Part shown: piece by piece, positions 10,178 to 23,600 of the stretch
Layout of the letters: each line of letters starts with the position of its first letter
How positions within the stretch are numbered: the stretch's first letter is position 1
Translations under genes and position numbers: made by a program
Assembly: GCA_961205875.1 (NCBI GenBank)
Contig: OY540811.1
Coordinates: 16,175,248-16,239,247 of the forward strand
DNA: 64,000 nt
DNA from: Sialis fuliginosa
Taxonomy: Eukaryota > Arthropoda > Insecta > Megaloptera > Sialidae
Direction: 5' to 3'
The notes under the pieces: generated by a model
The model's input: the letters and a program-made list of their open reading frames with translations, nothing else
Told to the model about the DNA's origin: nothing
Database searches by the model: none

Positions 10178-13100
10178 AAAAAACAAAAAGATTGTATACC
10201 GACTGATTAAAAAAAAATACTAATCACTGTACTTTAGATCTAAGCAAAACAACAAGTTGAATTGAAAATTGTTAGTTTTTTTAGTAAGTGTTATTTAATA
10301 ATAATTCATAAAAAATATTATTATCCTGACCCTTCCTAATCCTACCATATTTAATAGGAGAAGGGAGGGGTAAGATGGAATGTTAAAAATGTATTATTAT
10401 GTTTATTTCTGTTTTCTTAAAATTTCAAATGCAAAGACTATAACAAACAATAATTCTAGTAGGGTAAAACACGATAGGGATAAAATGGGGATACAAAAAT
10501 ACCTAGTTATTAGAAGTTGTTCATAAAAAATGTTTTAGAACTTTTATTTAAATAAGTTTTAGAAGAAGATACCACGAACTAAGTATAAAAAGAATGAGAT
10601 AAAATTTACAACCCGTTGTTATCACATTCCAATGATGTACCTGATATTTCATTTACAACGTCTTATATGTACTGCAACAAGTGACAGGAAGTTATCAATT
10701 TGTCACCGGAAATGGGACCATATATCCGAAATAGTGACTTAATCTCCCATCGTCTCCAGAACGTGTGTCGTTTTTTTACGAGTTGAAAATGCGAGCAGTC
10801 TTGATATATATCAATATTTTGTCGCTGAAGAGATATATAGTTCTTTAACGCTAACGAAAATTACATATTTTAAAAAAGTACGTCTTGGAATGTATCTATG
10901 TATTATAATATATATATTATAATATGTATTTGTATGTGTTTTAAGAATAATATTGTTTCGAATATATATCAGTTAGTGAATAGTGTATTCAAAGAATTGG
11001 TTAAATTGTATATCATTTATTTAATGTGGGAATTTTTTTATTGATAAGATATTTTAAGCAAAAAACATTATATGAACATGTGTCTGGAAATTTTTCGTGA
11101 GATGGCTATAGCCCTCCAAAGATTTTATTCAAAATTAGTTTTTATTTAATATCTTGAGAAATCATTGTGCTATAGTTATGAAATTTGATACATGGTTTAG
11201 TATTTATAAGTGTTATCGATGTCTAGTATTAACCAACTATAATTTAGACCAGGGTTATATGGGATCAGTAGGCCCGTCGATTTTTATCTAGTATTTTTTT
11301 ATTCTTGAATTTTTCCTGAGTTTGAATAAAACTATATTGATTATAATAATATACCTAATATATATTATAATATATTATAATAATAATAACAAAATACACA
11401 AAAATATACTTTGCTCATTTATGAAAAATTTTTTTTTTATTAAAGCTTTTCAAAATGATTTTTTGCACTGGACAACAAAAATTATAAATACAAGAGTATC
11501 GCGTTATCGATTGAGACAATCATATATATGTATATTTTATGATATCCACAGATAATAAATATGATATTAAATAAATAAAATGGTATGGTAAATGATAACA
11601 TCAAAATTAATTATAGCATAGAAGTTTTAAACAACAAAACTAAAACTCAAAAAAAGAACAACTACCAGCATTTACACCTTAAAGACAAATACGGATAGTT
11701 TTCTTCTAAAAAAAAACTTTACGACTAGATTATTTGAAACCGAGAAGTTCGCATTTGTCTAATTAAACCAATAAATCAATAGATTCTAAGAAAGCAAACG
11801 GAAGTTTTCTAAAGCTTGGCACGTATGTATTTGTTGAACTGATCGAATCCAATCTTAAACCACAATTATTTTGTAGAGTTGTTGACGTCACGAACAAACA
11901 AGAATTGGCCCTAATTGTAATAGAAAAGTGGGAATTCGTTCAAATACGAGTAACCAGTATAAGTACGAATAAATATTATATCGAGAAGTAATTTGATATC
12001 TAATAATTTTTAGCTGAATAAACTTCAGGGATTCAAACATTACATATTGAACAGGACATCTTTAAATCTATTACAAAGTGAAAACGATAGCATTGTTGGC
12101 TACAAAAAAAGATTTGATTTATTATATTCTTAAAAATTTTTTTTTAAATACCGAAACATTTTATTTATATTTTTTACTTTCTGAAATGTACCATAAGTAG
12201 TTATCTAATGTAATGCTGAAAATTTGCCGAAATCAGGATTTCAATGGAAATATTCATTTTGACTATTTTCATCATGTCTGTATGTATGTCTATAGACGCT
12301 GTAACTCATAAAATGACAAAACATAAAAGAGTGAAATGTTATGTTTAGGATGTGTATAAACTTTTGGAGGAAATGTCCAATTCTGACAATTAAAAATGGA
12401 TGTTTACTCTTGTTAATTTCGAATCATTTTTGAAATGTTGCGTGAAATATTTTAAATAAATGTTGTAGGGAATATTATTATTTACTTATAATTAATGTTT
12501 TATTCATTTTTACAAAAAGTAAAGAATCCATCGATTTAAAGTAATTATATTTGATACGGTTCATAATAAAAAAGTTAAATAAATATTATGGAGAACGTTA
12601 TTTGCCACAATTTATATACATAGTATTCATTTTTGACATCTGTTATTAATTTTCCAGAAAGGTTTAAAAAATATAAGTAGATTAAGATATGCACTCATAC
12701 ACGCAATAAAAGTTGGCACCCATGGTAGATATTTTGCTCTTTCTTTATTTATCGTATGTATATTTTGTAGATGTGTTTGTGTTATATCAACACATATGAC
12801 TTTAAAGTTAGCTGAAATCATGTGAAGAATTATAGCCATTCTTACTCGGCTTTATTTGCTAGTTTTTCACGAGCAAAACAATACAATTGACGATAGTAAA
12901 AATAGTTAAATTGCTACAAAAATTCTGCCCGTAAAGCAGAAATAGTAAAAACATGACGATTTTAACTGCTGAATAAATGGTCTTATAAATTACACGAACG
13001 GTGTCATTATTCTTTGTTCCTATAAATTATGTGATTCTGGTAAAAGGAAACGAACGCTGGCATAAAAAAACTAAAAGTTAATGATTCCTGTAGCAATTGT

Positions 13101-13704
13101 TATAATAGATAGAATTGATTGTAGGAGTATTTTTTCTGACGGTTTTTTATTCAAGCTAAAACACATTTAGTTCAATACAGTTATATGTATTGTATGTATA
13201 CTTGGTATTAAAAACAAATTGAATGAAATTTGTTACAGTATAATATCATTATTGTCCGGATCGCTACTATCCATTTATCATTATTTTCCTACCCCGAATA
13301 TCATTATTGTCCGATTATTTACCACCTTCTCCTGATTTTTTGTCGACAAATAATAGTAATTTTCACTTTTCATACAGAAGTGGTAGTTTGTAATCTGTAT
13401 AATAACCACACAATAATAAAACAAACTGCTGTCAAAGAACACGTGTCTCATTTTTATTTTCGATGTATTTTGCGCATGTAAACGCTCATATGTATTCGTG
13501 TCCACTCCATGCGCGTGAGGAGAAAAACTATAAGGAGACAATATTGACGATTGGTTGCCCCGAGCGGCGAACAGTAATGTGTTTTAATGTAGCTTGCAAG
13601 CACTTTGAATGAGGTATCAAAATTATATGATACTTCCATAAGTGTTTAGTGTATGCGCGGTATACTGTAAATAATTCGGGCAAGACATACACGAGTGTAT
13701 GCCA
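10178..13704. other. 3.5 kb of AT-rich sequence without a recognisable gene
   Basis: No frame over 90 codons and no known motif. TATATTATAATATA-like simple sequence occurs near 10905-10925 and 11340-11385. The two short overlapping frames at 13230-13541 read opposite strands of the same DNA and neither has family content. Confidence 0.5.
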
Positions 13705-13707
13705 TAA

Positions 13708-14731
13708 GGGTTCCGAAGTACGTACTACGTGAAATGTTTGGAACCACTTACAGGTGCATTTTTAAGTTAAAGTTAAAATATAAAAAAGTGTCAAGTTCTA
13801 CTAATTGAGATCTATATTTTGACATACCACATGCCTAGATATCAAAAAAAAATAATTTATGACGCCCCTCCCTATAATTCCAAAATTTAAAATTATATTG
13901 TTGACTTTAGTATTTGTCGTTGGTAGTCCTACCAAAGCCTCGTTACAGAGATAGAGAGGGGGGGGACAAAATAAAACACTGCTTTTAGCCCCCTACAGGC
14001 GCCATTTTTGAGTTAGAAAAAAAATAAAAATATGGTCATATTCTACGAATTGAGATGTACATTTTGACATATCACATGCCTAGATATGAAAATAAAAATT
14101 TTAAATTCTCTTACACCCCTCCCTATTATTCTAAAATTTAAAATTATATTATTGAGTTTAGTATTTGTCGTTGGTAGTCCTACCAAAACCTCGTTACCAA
14201 ATTTTTTTCAGATTTTTTGAGCCGGTAGTTACAGAGATAGAGGGGGGTGGACAAAATAAAACACTACTTTTAGCCCCCTACAGGCGCCATTTTTGAGTTA
14301 GAAAAAAAATAAAAAATAGGGGCATATTCTACTAATTGAGACGTAAATTTTGACGTGCCACACGTCTTGGTATACAATTTTTTTGTTTTTTTGGATTTGC
14401 TTTAAAGCCCCCTACAGGCACCATTTTTGATTTAGAAAAAAAATAAAAAAAGGGTCAAATTCGGCTTGTTTGGTTATACATTTTAACGTGCCACATGCCT
14501 TGGTATAAAAAATTTTTTTTTTTTACCTAGCTTTAGCTCCTTATTGCCACCCCTGAAAAATTATTTATTCAATAAATTTGTACATATTTTGCTCGAGAGT
14601 ATCATTTTACATGTTCAGTAAAAATTTCAAGTTTCTAGCTTATATAGTTTACGAGCTATTTAGCTTTGAGTGAAAAGGACGGACGGACGGACGGACGACA
14701 AAGCGATATTAATAGAGTTTCTTCGGAACCC
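13708..14731. mobile_element. 1.0-kb TIR element with internal tandem copies, TAA target duplication
   Basis: The terminal repeats GGGTTCCGAAG (13708-13718) and CTTCGGAACCC (14721-14731) are perfect inverses, flanked by TAA on both sides (13705-13707 and 14732-14734). The interior is built from partial tandem copies that start near 13743, 13987, 14271 and 14406. Each has a CCCTACAGGCGCCATTTTTG-like core followed by an A-rich run and a block ending near ACATGCCTAGATAT. The right end has a GGAC x4 run (14679-14697) before the terminus. It has no coding capacity. A 3-bp TAA duplication is what PIF/Harbinger elements leave. The GGTTCCG ends relate it to the repeat at 2077-3825. Confidence 0.75.
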
Positions 14732-14734
14732 TAA

Positions 14735-17700
14735 AAAGAACGATATTAAAACAGTGATATGAAAAATACCTTCTATAGTCGCTTCAAGATTACAAGCTTA
14801 CATTTTTTATTAAATTTCAGTACAATACCGGGTTTTACAAAAATAAATTAAGTAAAATATAAAGATTTATTTCTATATTATTTTTGTCTATTGTCGGTAA
14901 ACAAATAAAAATAAGTAACTAGGATTTATAGCGACATATAGTTAATCTTCTGTAAGCATAAAGTCTCAAGTGGTAGAAAGTTTTACTTTATGCATAGTTT
15001 AATATCCAACCTACTAGAACTAAAATATATATGTATATACAGAAGCAATTGAACATTAAATACTCTATTTTTTTAAATTTCATTCATTTATCAATAATCA
15101 GACATTCAAAAACAAATAATTCTACAAAGTATAAGCTAAAAATAATTCTATTAGTTCTTGAAGTAAGAGAAGCGAACAAAACAACTTCAAACATTGTAGT
15201 AACTAGAGAACTAACCTCAACTATCTCACTATTGGAATTCTCTAAATAATTTATTTGGCCAGTTTCTAACTTGGCTCTGTACGAAAATTTATGTACCAGA
15301 AAATTAATAAACCATTATTAATCGACAGAATACTTCTGGAAAGAAAAATCTCTAAAAATATGTCAACTCATTTTTGATTTAGTAAGTAATGATTTATAAG
15401 TCATATGCAATTTAATATTTTTTATATATTCTATTTGCTATACTGGATTTACAATTAGAGAGAAAGATGTTTAAGTGACAAGATCTACATATATGAGTTG
15501 GTTGGTTATAAAAAATGTTAACTTATATTTTGTAAGAAATTGAAATATCGATGTAATATAAATAATGTTTAGTGTTTAAATATTAAATAATTCCAAAGAT
15601 TATTCATATTGAAAATGTTTTGTTTAAAATATTATACAAACTTTGAGAGGTACTAGCACCAATCTTGAACAATACTCCAGTATTGAACATTTTCAAATTA
15701 AATGTACTGAATTAGAAATATTAGTCGATGTTTGATTACTACCATTACTGAATATTAATCTTAAGATACATTTATAACTGTCTTACAGCGTGATTTGATG
15801 ACAATTGATCATTTTGTTTATAAACAGTGGACAAATAATTAAGTATCGCGGTTTGGCAGACTATCAAGAAAAGTGTGTTTTCTTATGTAAATGCTTTACA
15901 TTGTTGTAAATTTTACGACTCTTTATTTTATAACTTTTGTGTCGTAATACTTATCAATTTGAAATAATTAGTAAGTGTTCATCATTGGGTGCCCAATACT
16001 GGTTTTTCTTTATCCGTTACTGGAAAAAAACATCAAAATAAAAGGCTATAATTTAAAAAAGTAAACTATATTATCGAACTTTTAATTAAATTGATTTAAT
16101 AAAGAGGTACTTGTTTTATAATTTATTATTATCAACCCCCCAAAAAAACAATATTATTTGCTCTTAAAACGTTAAATTCCTTATTATAATAATAATAAAA
16201 TATTATATAAACAGAACATCAAAATTATTTTTTGTTGGTTACCATTATCTACACCGGAGCAGCTCAAATATCAATTTTCAACATTAATAAACAGGTACAT
16301 ATACGGGATGATTCATCGATCCGTATTTTTTCACTGAATTTTCTTTATTTTATATTTGGAAAAAAATGATAAAAACAAAATTGTCTGCAGACAATTACCT
16401 ATAAAACTACTGAATCAACAGGGTATTCCACTCTAACGGAATTATATAATTCTTTGTGTGTGTGTGGTTTTTTTATATAAAACCTATGTATTTTTACATA
16501 TTTATGAAGAAATAATTTAATAGGAAGGTATATACATATTTGTCAGTATTGATAATAAACTCTAAAATGTTAAAAGTATAGTAGATGTTGCTATAATATA
16601 AAAAAACTATTTTTAACGTTTTTTCGGCATTATTTTGAAAAACACAAAACAAATAAGAATGTATCTATTATATACTTAGTTACAATTTCCAATATACTTT
16701 AAAATTTAGTTAAATGCTTTATCCTAAAAATCATAGAATCAAGCCGTTTTTACAAAAAATATATAATATGTATTTAGTTATATCAGATAAAAGGAAATAC
16801 ATGTTTTTATTTAGGTAGGTATATATAAAATATTAAATATGTTATTCTACAAAAATAATCGATTTCTGTCAAACAGCGAGAAAGTTAAACAGCATTATAC
16901 ATACATACGAAACAATTTTTCATTACATTAATTACCATAATGTTGTGTGTACATTAACAACGCATGCACAGAACACACTGTTATCTATGCTACTGATATC
17001 CGCAACAGGTATAGTAAAAACGTTATATACAAATGTATACGTCATACGAAACATATGCTTAATATAGAGTTTTGTGTTTTTGTACTTATTAATGTACTGA
17101 TTTAGTAAGATATTACCGTGGTAGTTTGTAATTAATTAATTCATTCAATAATTTATTTATTATTTAATATTTAGATACGTGAATTTTTACACATATTGTA
17201 GATCTAATAAAAAAGAGAATTTTTCATATTTTAATTTAATTATTTTTGTCAATTTGTAGACAAGCAAAGAGAAATATAATATTGACACATTTTAAAATTC
17301 TGAATATTTTGACTGTAAACTGTACAAAAACGTTTGTCGTGAGTGTAAAAAATACTTAAATTCTATATTTTATTAATCATGATAATTCAACAAAAATTAA
17401 ACCCTATATAAATTTACAAAACCCTTTTGAAAATAAATATTTATTTCATACTTAATGAATACCATACCATAAAAACGAATCAACAAAATTTAAAACATGC
17501 ATGTATAACTCAAACCATTTTCAAAATTTAAACAATAGATACCTCTCGAGGGACACACCCAAGTTCAGAACCGACAAAAAAAACAATAATTCTATTTATT
17601 TATCGTTTAACCGTTTTTCAATAGCACGTACGCTAACAATACACGAGCCATTGTCGTTTAGCATCAGAATAAATTGTGAAAAAGTGTTCAATCCATTAAA

Positions 17701-18374
17701 CCCGGATGTACTTATTGATTTTTTCCGCGGACAAAGTTTCTCATTGTTGTACTTGTAATTGGCGAGGCAAACAAATGACGTCTACTGAGTGAAACAGAAA
17801 TAAAACTATTGATTTTCAATCTAAAACTGCATGCAGAAAAGTGAATATGTGTGTACTAGAAGGGCAGTGCCGTATTATTAGATTTAGATGCCCCTGAAAT
17901 AATAAGCCAGGAAAAAAGAATTTAAATCTATCTAGATTTAAATTTTGAAAAAGATCTTTAAATATCATAACTTATTAACACCCATTTATCTTACATATTT
18001 TAAATAAGTACATTAACAATAACTGCAATTTTTGTTTTGTTTATATAGTAAGAAAGCGAAATTACGCTGTTAACGACAATTACGTTACAGCCAGAGCCGG
18101 CCTTAACAAATCTGGCGTCCTGGGCGAGATTTATTTTTCCGCCCTCTCTCCCCCTGTTATGTCAATCAAAAATTTTAATTTAAAATTGATAAATTAACAA
18201 ATACGTTGAATAATAGTTAATATCTCAGCTTGGCGCGATCCTACTGACTCCAACTTTTTTTATATATAGCTTACACTATTAGCTTTAAGACTATCAAATG
18301 CCCTAAGACCGTCGAAACCCCTTTCCCCTAACAAATTTAAATTGATAAATTAACAAATAAGTTGAATTACAACC
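14735..18374. other. Non-coding, AT-rich, no gene recognised
   Basis: The frames at 15031-15249 and 17501-17758 are the only ones of note and show no motif. A hAT-like start (CAGTGCCGTATTATTAG) lies near 17867, and CAGAGCCGGCCTTAAC near 18091. Both resemble the ends of short hAT-derived repeats. I could not define full elements. Confidence 0.45.
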
Positions 18375-18445
18375 CTACATACGTGACAGAGGGTAAATTA
18401 TTAACTCTTGTTCGAAGCCGGGACGGGTCCGTTAGTTGTTATATA
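18375..18445 (-). repeat. Dispersed repeat family C, short fragment
   Basis: This matches the edge of the family seen at 27890-28300 in the same orientation. Shared blocks are ACATACGTGACAGAGGGTAA and GAAGCCGGGACGGGTCCG. Only the end is present. Confidence 0.55.
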
Positions 18446-20567
18446 TAACATCAAATTTAAATAAATAAATTATAAATCTATAATATAGTATATACGAGTG
18501 GCATTTGGCCTGCTTTAGTCAATAACTAAATCAAAGTTGCATCATTATTTAAGACCCAAATCCCCCACTCATTACATTTTTTATTTTAGTACAAATAGGT
18601 AAACATCACCTGTAATAAGAAAACTATCCCAGATTGCTGTGTATTTGATGCACTGTTACCAACTGTGTAAAACCAACGTCTACTGGCGTCAGTGAAATAA
18701 TGTTCTTGTTGTTTTCTTCGTTCTTGTAACGAAGTCTCCTAAAATGCAAGCACATAAATGCAAACCACCCACATTGGATCAGTTCTGGTGTAGTTGTACG
18801 ACAGAGAACGTCTAATATATACCTATTGTTGTCGTAAGTGGACCGTTTTTAATTGTTTTTTACTTTTTTTATTTATTTATGAAATATAAATATTGAAAGA
18901 TGTCAGACTTTGGATCCGAGAAATTGGATTAAGTTGTCTCCTTTGGCTATATAATTTTAACAATGAATAGTATGGAAATATGGACTACATATTATTGACT
19001 ACAGTTTAAACGTTTTTCTTTTTTTGTATATGTACTTCCAAAGAATCATAAAAATTAAAATCACAAATTATCTGAAACGGTTTAATTTCTACTGGAAATT
19101 AACAAGTAAAGGTACTTAAAAATCAGCCGATTTGTCGTCAGGATTTGTGGCGCCTTCAATATTACAAGCGCAGGACATTATTCCATGACCTACTATATCA
19201 AATAGCATCATCTCTTGCAATTCTCAGGTCAGTTTGAGACAAATTGGTGAAATGGATAGTACAATAAAATAACGCAAAATATTATAATACATATTACAGT
19301 ACTTTTATAACTGTACAGTACAACTTCGAGCTATGGAATTGTGTTTTGAAAATTAGGTAAGAGTATACATAAAACTTGAATGTTATTGTTACAATATATC
19401 ATTGTTTACTATCTCTTTTTGTTTATTTCGTAGTGAATATATTAACGCAATAAGTTTATGCCTGACTTTTTTTAATTTAAGTGCTGATTTATTTTTTTAT
19501 TTTTGTTTTCTATGTATGTAGATAATTGTTTTTATTTTTCATACCACGCTTATAATATAATAATTTCTGTTTTTTCCTTGGTGGTGATTACATGAGTTAT
19601 TTAAACTATTTTTACTTTTATTTTATTATCTATTTTTGTGTACCTCGCAACTTATGAAAAATATATGGTATTTTATTGGCTTTTATTAGTACTTGTTCAG
19701 TTCACTGTTCAGCTCACTTTGCGTTTTTACTATACTTATATATGCACACGAAACAATGTAATAACAGAAATTTACGAAAGTAGTCGATTGAGACGCAAAT
19801 ACAATAAGCAATAAACGACTATTGTAAAAATGTATTACAAGCGCTGTTTGCGCGATAAACAAAGTTTAAGATTATGTAACATTGTTTACATAACTATGTA
19901 TATAAGCAAGGTAAGAAACTTGCAAAGTTGAATGGGCGTACAAATGGCCTCAGCCATAGCCAATTCAATATAAAATTGTTTATTCTCAACAGTCTTAAGT
20001 ATGACGAAATATTTTTTTATATAATATAAGTATGTCGTATGTATGTATTTCTTTTTTGGTCATAAATGGTTATCTTCTTTAAATATATATATATTTTTTA
20101 TGTAAAAAAACTGTCTACTACTCTAAAATGATATGGGATAAAAGATAAAACTTAAAAATATCTTGTGTAATCAATATGTATATTTTTTTCATTTTAACAT
20201 GAACACACACTGAATATTATTTCAAATAATTCCAGCAAATCATCAATGACGTCACACCCACATACATAAGAAACACACCATAGTTAAATTGGAATACATA
20301 TAAGATATTTAAGTAATGTACACACCGTACAGTGCGGGGAAGAATTTCCCATCAGTCAAGCGCGTTTTTATAATCATTCTAAGTGCGGGAAAAGAAAGAG
20401 AAGAAGAAAAAGACAACATGCTTAACGCGGGCTGATTCATAGATTGTTATACTTTCCCGTCTGATTAGATTGCTATTGTGGACGTATGAACATCGACAAG
20501 GAGGCGTTGTTTTGTTTATTTTCTATTCACGTTGGCTTAACTGTGATGCCGGTGAAACATGCGACTC
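18446..20567. other. Region upstream of the GT92 gene, no other gene seen
   Basis: Featureless AT-rich sequence. The last 250 bp before the gene (about 20325-20570) are clearly more GC-rich than their surroundings and include a purine-rich run near 20390-20415. This would suit a promoter-proximal region. Confidence 0.4.
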
Positions 20568-20574
20568 TATAAAA
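20568..20574 (+). promoter_or_regulatory. Possible TATA box of the GT92 gene
   Basis: TATAAAA lies 27 nt before the proposed start codon at 20601. At normal TATA spacing transcription would start about at the ATG, giving almost no 5' leader. Either the leader is very short or another start site is used. A start at about 20597 would exclude the out-of-frame ATG at 20588-20590. Confidence 0.35.
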
Positions 20575-20600
20575 TACACAATTCGCAATGTATTTACTTC

Positions 20601-20654
20601 ATGTCGTTTGTCGTTCTAATTATTATTATCTTTACGTATTTTAATTATGTAAAT
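20601..20654 (+). CDS. GT92 coding exon 1: cytoplasmic tip and signal anchor
   Basis: Eighteen codons from ATG read M-S-F-V-V-L-I-I-I-I-F-T-Y-F-N-Y-V-N and run straight into a consensus donor (GTAAGT) in phase 0. That phase matches exon 2, whose upstream frame is open from its acceptor. The hydrophobic stretch supplies the membrane anchor that family members need and that exon 2 lacks. The start context is weak (T at -3, T at +4). An upstream out-of-frame ATG exists at 20588. This exon is my prediction from frame, hydrophobicity and the donor site. Confidence 0.65.
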
Positions 20655-23600
20655 GTAAGTATTTTTAAAGAAATTGTGTTGTGGTGTGAGTAAATATATG
20701 TGTGTATTAGGGGCGTATCAATAATTTATATGGGATCAAATATCCAAACATATCTTAAAGTAAATGTAAATCGTTAGAAATATACTTTTTATTGATTTGC
20801 CAGTAGTGAATTATTTTACAAAAACATTTGAGAAAATTTTATTTATACATAAACACAAAATTGTTATAGTTACGTATCTCATATTTAACTACCAACATGT
20901 AAGTATATGTATTTATATGTTATGGTACGTCTTGACTTGAGCATTTTACTACCAACGACTCGAATGAGTCGAGCGCTCCGAGCAATTTTCGGCGAACACT
21001 CCGAATAAAAGATTGCTGCGTTCGCCACGTTTATCGTGCTCATCCTGTTGCTACAATTGTTTTATGTTTAAAAATGGATTTATGTGTGGCAAGAGCTGCT
21101 TCTATTTAAAAAATACAAGGAAAGTTTAGCAACGGAAATTGTTTTCCATCAGTAATTTTTGTATTTATCATAAAAATAATCATTGCCGAGAATTCTCTAG
21201 TAAAGACTATTTTTCATATTCATTTCGAAAATTTAACAATTTACTCTATCGTATTCCGTTGTAAATTACTTTAATTTAATTTAATAAATGTAAACAATAT
21301 CACCAATAATCACCATAAACGCTTCACACTACGAATACAACGAAAACTAAGAATAGTGAGCAAATTATTTCTTTGATCTTTTACGATTTACCGACTAGCT
21401 TAAAGGCCTCTATACACCACCCAATCTGCAGGGCCGATTTGTATGGCTGTAGAGTGAGTGTACTGCATATTTGGTCGTTTATAGGCAAATTGGGCCGATT
21501 ATTCCGCAAATAGTCGGCCCGATTTGCCTATACACGACCCAATATGCAGTACCCCCACTCTACCTTCCTACAAATCGACCCTGCAGATTGGGTGGTGTAT
21601 AGAGACCTTTAGAAAATGTTCGGCCTGTTCGTTCTCTTTGGAGATACATATGTACTGACTATACATAGACGAATATTGCTCGGTACGCTTGGCTCGTTCG
21701 GTTCATTCAGAGTAAAATGATCAAGTCAAAACGCACCATTAAGTTAACCTACTCGTTTTGATTTCTGAACGTCTCATATGGCCTATATTTATTTTTAATA
21801 CAAAACAGCACTTATGAAAGACTATTAAACTATGACATAAATAGCATATTTACGTGAAACATTTATTAGTTTTTATTAGAAAACAACACTTATGAAAAGC
21901 TATTTTTACTTTAAATATGACATACATAGCACATTTGAGTGACTCATTGTGTAAAAAAGTCCTTCAATAACTGAGTAATTTTCACCATTTTATATATAGT
22001 GATATCCCGCAGATAAAATGTTGCAACTAATCGAGAAAAAAAAATCTTTATGCACGTTATAGAATTTCAAAAAAAAAAAACAAAACATTCTATTTAATTC
22101 AATAAAAATTTACTGTCGTTAGAGTGTTGCTAGATGCGTCTTATTTGGTAAAAAAAATCTCATATGCTCTACACTCTGTGTAGTTACTAATATGTATGAT
22201 AAACTCGTGTATAATTAAATTTATAATAATTGTGGTTTTCGTATTAATAATTCAATACTGTGTAAATTATTTAAAATATCTAATACAGAAGGGATACTAT
22301 ACTCAAAGTGCATATTGTTATTGTTTATCTATTTATAAGTAATATTTATCTAATCATAATGCATTAACAAATATAACATTTTATTGTTGATTGATGTGTA
22401 TGTATAATATACCTATCTATAATTTATCTAATTTTAACTAGTTTTCTATTTATTTTGTTACTTTCATTTCAATTTCAACACAAATGTTTCTTAAAACTAG
22501 ATAATGAATAATTAAACTAGGTAAATGTTTTCGATAGTATAAATATTAATATTACATCGAAAACGTTTGAACATACGTTTATAATGACATATGAATTAGT
22601 TACACAATTAATTGTCCAAAGTAGTGAGGTTATTTTATCTAAATTATGCGCTGAAAAATTAAAATGTTATAAGAATAAATACATTTTGAAATTATACAAT
22701 TTATTATCTTTACTAAATTACAGTATAGGATACAAAATATTTTAAACACATTTTTTTTATTTTCAGTTTTTGTACAAATACAATTATAAAATAGAGATAG
22801 TAGAACTGAAAGTTAACAAAACAGAAAAAAATACACATCATGACAAAATAGAAAATCTTATATTTAAACCAGCAGAAAATCCGAGGATTCATGTAAAGCC
22901 ATTCGAACAAATCCATAACAAAAAAGAAAAACTCAAAAGCGATACATGGCGTCCAGAAAAACCAGCAGGAAATTTAGGCCACCATTATTCAGCATACTTC
23001 GATGACAGACCCCAGGTGAAAGATGATCCTAACATCTTTGGAGTGGTTAGAGTTATAGGGATTATGCCATTGTCAATGAACAGTAAATCGCTAAATTGCC
23101 ATCTTAAGTATAAAATTTTCACAAACTCTTCCGACATAGAAATAACTGTTACAACATCCTCTGTATCCGCAATTCGAGAAAATTGGGGCATGCAATACTC
23201 GCCATTTTTTATTTTATGTCCCGTAATGAAAAACCAAAACGCTGATATGGCCTTACATCCATCATCTGTGAGAATCAGCGACACGGATAACAGTAATAGT
23301 CCAACACAGTTTATTGATATCCACTACCAGATGAACAAACCACTGAAAGCAGAAGAAATTGCTGTATGTGTGAAACCAGTATATTTCAATTACAGTAGAT
23401 CTTTACAAATGATTGAGTTTATTGAATTCTATCAGCAATTGGGCGTCTCTCATTTCTTCTTTTATAATAAATCGATGACCGAAGAGGTCAGCGATGTGTT
23501 GGATCATTATATACAGACTGGAGTGGCAACAGTTACAACGTGGAACTTGTACGGATATAAATATGAAAAAGATATAAGAGATGACGGAATTTTCGCGGCG

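Larger units (their letters stand above)
20655..22766. other. GT92 intron 1, carrying nested transposons
   Basis: This 2.1-kb intron holds the PIF-like element and its inner palindrome (20923-21738). It also has two diverged direct copies of an about 60-bp unit at about 21795-21860 and 21880-21945, sharing ACTTATGAAA and TATGACATA-ATAGCA blocks. The rest is AT-rich with a normal polypyrimidine acceptor. Confidence 0.6.

Noticed and set aside
17501-17758. 85-codon open frame on the + strand
   Set aside because: No splice sites, promoter or motif; Asn/Ser/Ile/Leu-rich as expected for AT-rich random sequence.
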